This document shows, piece by piece, positions 6,868 to 10,013 of a stretch of 10,013 nucleotides of DNA (positions are counted from its first letter, which is position 1; the number at the start of each line of letters is the position of its first letter). Source of the DNA: Phycisphaera mikurensis NBRC 102666. GTDB lineage: Bacteria; Planctomycetota; Phycisphaerae; Phycisphaerales; SM1A02. The translations under genes were made by a program, and so were the position numbers. The DNA is taken from the NCBI GenBank assembly GCA_945870475.1, contig CAMBSR010000069.1:1-10013 (forward strand). Reading direction: 5' to 3'. The notes under the pieces were generated by a model that did no database searches, had not been told where the DNA came from, and was given only the letters and a program-made list of their open reading frames with translations.

Positions 6868-7308
6868 TCAGCGCTTCGAGAACTGGTAGCGGCGACGGGC
6901 GCCGGACTGGCCGTACTTCTTGCGCTCGACCTTGCGGGCGTCACGGGTGAGGAACCCGTGCTCGCGCAGGATCGGTTCAAGGCTGCTGTCGTAGGCGAGG
7001 ACGGCACGGGCGAGGCCCATGACCACGGCGCCGGCCTGGCCGGTGATGCCGCCGCCGACGAGTCCGGCAGTGACATCGACCTTGCCCTTGACGCCGGTCT
7101 TCTCGAGCACCGCGAGGATGGCCTTGCGGTCCTTGTCCTCGGTGAGGTAGTCCTCGAGGGTCTTCTCGTTCAGCTTGATGTCGCCGTTGCCCGGACGAAC
7201 GCGGACGCGCGCGATGGCGGTCTTGCGGCGGCCGGTGCCCCAGAACCAGCCCTTCGAATCGGGGCCCTTGGCGGCGGTGGCGGTGACGGTGGTCGTTGCG
7301 GTGCTCAT
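6868..7308 (-). CDS. rpsI: 30S ribosomal protein S9
   Basis: A 146-aa small-subunit protein whose C-terminal tail reaches the P-site tRNA. The family signature GTGRRKTAIARV starts at residue 24, NEKTLEDYL follows, VTAGLVGGGITGQAGAVVMGLARAV is recognisable in the middle, and the protein ends in the basic KKYGQSGARRRYQFSKR with the invariant terminal KR. About 20 residues of Thr/Ala-rich tail precede the core, making it slightly longer than E. coli S9 (130). It is the second gene of the operon, 25 nt after rplM. A modest purine-rich site (GAAAGAG) precedes the ATG. The terminator at 6802-6830 closes the unit. Confidence 0.98.
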   Translation of the reverse strand: MSTATTTVTATAAKGPDSKGWFWGTGRRKTAIARVRVRPGNGDIKLNEKTLEDYLTEDKDRKAILAVLEKTGVKGKVDVTAGLVGGGITGQAGAVVMGLARAVLAYDSSLEPILREHGFLTRDARKVERKKYGQSGARRRYQFSKR

Positions 7309-7333
7309 GTGTCTCTTTCAGTTCCTTCCGCGA

Positions 7334-7783
7334 TCAGCGGCGTGCGTTCGGGAAGTCGAGCGTCGTGGGCTGCTGCGCGGACTGGCCGTGCTCGGTGCCC
7401 TTCATGACGCGGAGGTTGCGACGGATGCGACGGCCGAGGCGCCCGCGGGGGAGCATGCGGCAGATGGCTTCCTCGACGACGATCTCGGGCTTGGAGGCCA
7501 GGATCGACTCGTAGGTGCGCACGCGCAGGCCACCCGGGTAGCCGCTCCACTTGCGGAGGGTCTTGGCGGCGGCCTTGTTGCCGGTGAGCTTGATCTTGTC
7601 GGCGTTGGTGATGATCACGCAGTCGCCGCTCGACACGTTGGGCGTGTAGTCAGGGCGGTGCTTGCCCATGAGGACGAGCGCGACTTCGGTGGCAAGGCGA
7701 CCGAGGATCATTCCATCGGCGTTGACGACGTGCCAGTTCGGCTTGACGTCGGCGGCCTTCATGTGGGTGGTCTGGCGGGGCAT
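7334..7783 (-). CDS. rplM: 50S ribosomal protein L13
   Basis: An early-assembling large-subunit protein that binds 23S rRNA. In 149 residues it shows WHVVNADGMILGRLATEVA (17-35), GKHRPDYTP (40-48), GDCVIITNADKIKLTGNK (53-70), the WSGYPGGLR segment and MLPRGRLGRRIRRNLRV, all standard L13 blocks. Length is close to E. coli L13 (142), with a short N-terminal addition. GAAGGAA lies 7 nt upstream of the ATG as ribosome site. First gene of the conserved rplM-rpsI operon, driven by the promoter at 7829-7856. Confidence 0.98.
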   Translation of the reverse strand: MPRQTTHMKAADVKPNWHVVNADGMILGRLATEVALVLMGKHRPDYTPNVSSGDCVIITNADKIKLTGNKAAAKTLRKWSGYPGGLRVRTYESILASKPEIVVEEAICRMLPRGRLGRRIRRNLRVMKGTEHGQSAQQPTTLDFPNARR

Positions 7784-7828
7784 TCTCTGGTTCCTTCGTG
7801 TCCGCCCGTACTGGGTGGAGAATCGCGA

Positions 7829-7856
7829 AAGATAGGCGTTTCGGCCAAGATGTCAA
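7829..7856 (-). promoter_or_regulatory. Promoter of the rplM-rpsI operon
   Basis: Read leftward, a perfect -35 TTGACA (7851-7856), 16-nt spacer and -10 TATCTT (7829-7834; 4 of 6 matches). It predicts a start near 7822 and a leader of about 40 nt ending in the GAAGGAA ribosome site. Strong match, expected for a highly expressed ribosomal operon. Confidence 0.75.
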
Positions 7857-7880
7857 GGGGAGGGGGTATCGGGCCTTCGG

Positions 7881-7886
7881 TACGCT
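7881..7886 (+). promoter_or_regulatory. TACGCT box before the CPBP protease start
   Basis: TACGCT ends 9 nt before the ATG at 7896. No Shine-Dalgarno is visible there. The same hexamer, extended to TACGCTT, stands 6 nt before the mqnA ATG. It could be a -10 element for a leaderless or nearly leaderless transcript; no matching -35 is apparent at normal spacing. Confidence 0.25.
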
Positions 7887-7895
7887 TCGCCCCCG

Positions 7896-9323
7896 ATGAC
7901 ACACACTGCCCGCCTGCGGCTTGCAAACGTCCTCGCCTGGTGCGCCATCGCCGTCGTGGCGGTGCTTTTCGTCTACGAGGGCAGGGAGTCAAGTTCCGAG
8001 AAGCTTCGCACCCGGGCGGCCGTGTCGGCCCAGCAGGTCATCATGACCTCCATGGTGAACGGGATGTACGCGCCGATGTGGTCCGCGCAGTTCGCCACGC
8101 AGTTATCTGTCATGAATGACCAGGTGGAGCCGTTGGCCGACCCGGAGGAGCCGGGTTCGGAGCTGGCGACGGCGGCGATTCTCTGCCGCCTCGGCGAGCG
8201 CGAGATGGCGCTCGAGATGCTCGCGGGGCTCCGCAATCGAATCGCGGACGGCACGGTGGAGTCAGATGAGAAGTTCGACAACACGCTCGCCGCCGTCACG
8301 TTGCTAGTGGACGGCGCGGGTGCCCCGGGTGCGCGCGCAGTGACCGACGACGTGCGCGACGACGTGATCGATGCGCTTGGCCCGGCCGGCCGCATGCTGG
8401 TGGCGCAGTCCACGGGAGACACGGCGGAACTCGATCGCCTCTCGGCAGCCGGCGCGGTGGTCCTCGGCGCACTGGTGGCCGTGGTGCTGGGTGGCGGCCT
8501 TGTGGGACTCTGCGGCATCGCCGCGCTGGTGGTCTTCGTGGTGATGGCATGCCTGGGGAAGACCGTGGGCATTGGGCGCGCGCGTCCGGACTGGGCGCAT
8601 CTCTATGCGGAGATCTTCGCGGTCTGGCTGCTCGGCTACATGCTCTTCGCGCGCGTGCCGCGCCTGCTGGTGAAGTGGTGGGTGGATTCCGGGCATGAGC
8701 GGCCGTCGATGGACGTGCTGCTGCTTTCGTCCGTGGCTGCCACCGTGGTCGCCGCCGTCTTCGCGCTCTGGTGGGGAACGCGCCGTGGCCTGCCGCTGCG
8801 CGCCATCCTGCAGGACATGGGCCTGCGGGCGTTCCGCTTCACCGACGTCCTCTGGGGCGTGGTGTGCTGGGCGATGGCGCTGCCGCTCCTGGCCCTGGGC
8901 CTCCTCCTGGCCGCGCTCCTCTCCACGATCTTCGGCGACGGAAAGATCCACGCCTCGCACCCCATCCAGCAGATGGTGGAATCCTCGGGCACGCTGGGCC
9001 TGTTCCTGACCTACGTGCTGGCCTGCGTGTGCGCGCCCGTCTTCGAGGAACTCTTCTTCCGCGGCGCGCTCTACCGAAACCTGCGCCAGACGTTCGGCCG
9101 CTGGGGCGCGCTGGGAAGCGTGGTCATCGCGGTGCTGGTGAACAGCGTGATCTTCGCCGCCATCCACCCGCAGGGACTGATCTTCATCCCCGTGCTCGGC
9201 TCGCTGGCGGTGGCGTTCACGCTGATGCGCGAGTGGCGCGGCACGATCAATGCGTCCATCGTGGCGCATGCCATCAACAACTTCGTGGTGCTCTCGCTGA
9301 ACGTGCTGATGCTCAGGCACTGA
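7896..9323 (+). CDS. CPBP-family intramembrane metalloprotease
   Basis: A 475-residue inner-membrane protein of the CPBP (CAAX protease / bacteriocin-processing, Abi) family. The three active-site motifs are intact: EELFFRG (E384, E385, R389), FAAIH (F420, H424) and HAINN (H458, N462). An N-terminal membrane segment lies at about 9-27, then a soluble region of some 150 residues (30-183) with mixed acidic helices, then a cluster of hydrophobic segments beginning near 185-222 and continuing at about 236-258, 276-296, 316-346, 362-382, 400-435 and 450-472. Substrate is unknown; relatives process prenylated proteins or peptides, or act in immunity and membrane regulation. The long N-terminal soluble segment is not part of the core family domain and I do not recognise it. 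Start ATG 7896 lacks a Shine-Dalgarno, but the membrane segment follows directly. Diverges from rplM; converges with the HNH gene with a 22-nt gap. Confidence 0.9.
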   Translation: MTHTARLRLANVLAWCAIAVVAVLFVYEGRESSSEKLRTRAAVSAQQVIMTSMVNGMYAPMWSAQFATQLSVMNDQVEPLADPEEPGSELATAAILCRLGEREMALEMLAGLRNRIADGTVESDEKFDNTLAAVTLLVDGAGAPGARAVTDDVRDDVIDALGPAGRMLVAQSTGDTAELDRLSAAGAVVLGALVAVVLGGGLVGLCGIAALVVFVVMACLGKTVGIGRARPDWAHLYAEIFAVWLLGYMLFARVPRLLVKWWVDSGHERPSMDVLLLSSVAATVVAAVFALWWGTRRGLPLRAILQDMGLRAFRFTDVLWGVVCWAMALPLLALGLLLAALLSTIFGDGKIHASHPIQQMVESSGTLGLFLTYVLACVCAPVFEELFFRGALYRNLRQTFGRWGALGSVVIAVLVNSVIFAAIHPQGLIFIPVLGSLAVAFTLMREWRGTINASIVAHAINNFVVLSLNVLMLRH

Positions 9324-9324
9324 C

Positions 9325-9340
9325 GCGCGCGTTCGTGCGC
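9325..9340. terminator. Possible small hairpin between convergent genes
   Basis: GCGCGC, loop GTTC, GTGCGC: a 6-bp stem with one G-U pair, in the 22-nt gap between the CPBP and HNH stops. There is no U-run on either side. It may help end either transcript; weak. Confidence 0.25.
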
Positions 9341-9345
9341 TGCCG

Positions 9346-9975
9346 CTAGTCCTGCAGCTCGACCGTCCAGTACGCCTCGTCCAGGAACGCCTTCCAGCTC
9401 TGGTACTTGGGGCTTCCGAGACGGAGCGTGATGGCGGGGTTCCTGCGCGGCTTCACCGGTTCGCGGATCAGCTTCATGCGCGCCTGGGCCGGCGTGCGGC
9501 CGCCCTTGCGCGCGTTGCAGCGCACGCACGCGCACACCAGGTTGGTCCAGCTGTTCTCGCCACCCTGCACGCGGGGCACCACGTGGTCGAGCGTCAGCTC
9601 CTTGGTGCTGAAGTTCCGCCCGCAGTACTGGCACTGGCTGTGGTCGCGCGCGTAGATATTGCGGCGGTTGAGCTTGACCGGCTCGCGCGGCAGGCGCTCG
9701 TAGCCGAGCAGGCGGATGATCTTGGGGACGGCCACCACGATGCTCGGCGTGGTGACCCAGTCATGCTCCTCGTGCTCGAAGGTCCGCTGGAATTCCGCGG
9801 CCTCGGCCCAGTTGTGGAGCGAGTAGCTGACGTAGCTGCCGGATTCGACGCTGATGACCTCCGCGGATCCCTTGCAGAGGAGAGTGAAAGCCCGGCGCGC
9901 ATCCACGACACGGACAGCGCTGTACAGCTTGTTGAGTACGAGGACGCGAGCATCGAGTGCGCACGCGGCGGTCAT
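9346..9975 (-). CDS. HNH endonuclease family protein
   Basis: A 209-residue cytosolic protein with a zinc-stabilised HNH fold: C115 and C118 (CQYC), the LDHVVPRVQGG segment with D130-H131, N145, then C150 and C153 (CVRC) followed by N154. This matches the CxxC-DHxxPxxxGG-N-CxxC-N arrangement of stand-alone HNH proteins common in planctomycetes, cyanobacteria and other groups. The N-terminal 100 residues (VLVLNKLYSAVRVVDARRAF, then PSIVVAVPKIIRLL) are the conserved companion region of this group. The biological role of these proteins is not established; nicking or DNA repair is inferred from the fold. ATG 9975 has a perfect Shine-Dalgarno 6 nt upstream; the ATG at 9979 is in another frame. No methylase or toxin partner is in view. 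Confidence 0.9.
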   Translation of the reverse strand: MTAACALDARVLVLNKLYSAVRVVDARRAFTLLCKGSAEVISVESGSYVSYSLHNWAEAAEFQRTFEHEEHDWVTTPSIVVAVPKIIRLLGYERLPREPVKLNRRNIYARDHSQCQYCGRNFSTKELTLDHVVPRVQGGENSWTNLVCACVRCNARKGGRTPAQARMKLIREPVKPRRNPAITLRLGSPKYQSWKAFLDEAYWTVELQD

Positions 9976-9980
9976 CCATG

Positions 9981-9988
9981 TCCTCCTT
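9981..9988 (-). promoter_or_regulatory. Consensus Shine-Dalgarno of the HNH gene
   Basis: On the minus strand AAGGAGGA, 5 nt before ATG 9975. This is the strongest ribosome site in the window. It leaves only 1 nt to the out-of-frame ATG at 9979, so 9975 is clearly the start. Confidence 0.85.
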
Positions 9989-9991
9989 GCG

Positions 9992-10008
9992 CGTCGGATC
10001 CTCCGACG
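9992..10008. repeat. Inverted repeat upstream of the HNH gene
   Basis: CGTCGGA, TCC, TCCGACG: a perfect 7-bp stem with a 3-nt loop, 16 nt upstream of the HNH start and next to its ribosome site. It may be a leader hairpin, an operator, or the terminator of an upstream gene beyond the window edge. Confidence 0.4.
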
Positions 10009-10013
10009 TGCCC

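Noticed and set aside
8304..9320. 338-codon leftward open frame
   Set aside because: Antisense to the CPBP protease; His/Gln/Arg-rich shadow with no motif.

Overview
The window is GC-rich (third codon positions mostly G/C), densely coding bacterial chromosome. Phage, insertion-sequence, CRISPR and tRNA/rRNA signals are absent. The mix of genes suggests a planctomycete, perhaps Phycisphaerae: futalosine-pathway MqnA, a large HTH-rich protein ending in a sigma-70 region-4-like segment, and an HNH endonuclease of a type I associate with that phylum. This is inference from family resemblance; no rRNA is present to fix the taxonomy.

Layout: (a) 1-2641 reads leftward: a DEAD-box RNA helicase, then psuG (pseudouridine-5'-phosphate glycosidase), then the N-terminus of an unrecognised gene that runs off the left edge behind its own promoter-like sequence. 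(b) 2642-2762 is a divergent intergenic region. (c) 2763-6721 reads rightward: alr (alanine racemase), mqnA (chorismate dehydratase, menaquinone synthesis), and a 559-residue sigma-factor-like protein 36 nt after mqnA. (d) A strong hairpin at 6802-6830 separates this from the leftward rplM-rpsI ribosomal operon (7783 to 6868), which has a near-consensus TTGACA promoter. (e) A CPBP-family intramembrane protease reads rightward (7896-9323) and meets a leftward HNH endonuclease (9975-9346). No stretch over 300 bases lacks a gene; the longest gap is 148-307.

Most genes are ordinary housekeeping genes and do not form one pathway. Two things stand out. First, the helicase frame is interrupted by a TAG at 1454-1456, yet the same frame stays open with strongly coding codon use for 53 more codons and ends at a TGA 3 nt before the psuG ATG. 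This looks like a recent nonsense change, a sequence error or stop-codon readthrough. Second, the 559-residue protein looks like a sigma-70 relative whose region-2 core and region-4 recognition helix have eroded while several helix-turn-helix-like segments remain, so it may no longer be a working sigma factor. Smaller observations are a 4-codon leader ORF whose stop overlaps the alr start, a TACGCT box upstream of two genes lacking Shine-Dalgarno sequences, and a perfect stem-loop in the helicase leader.
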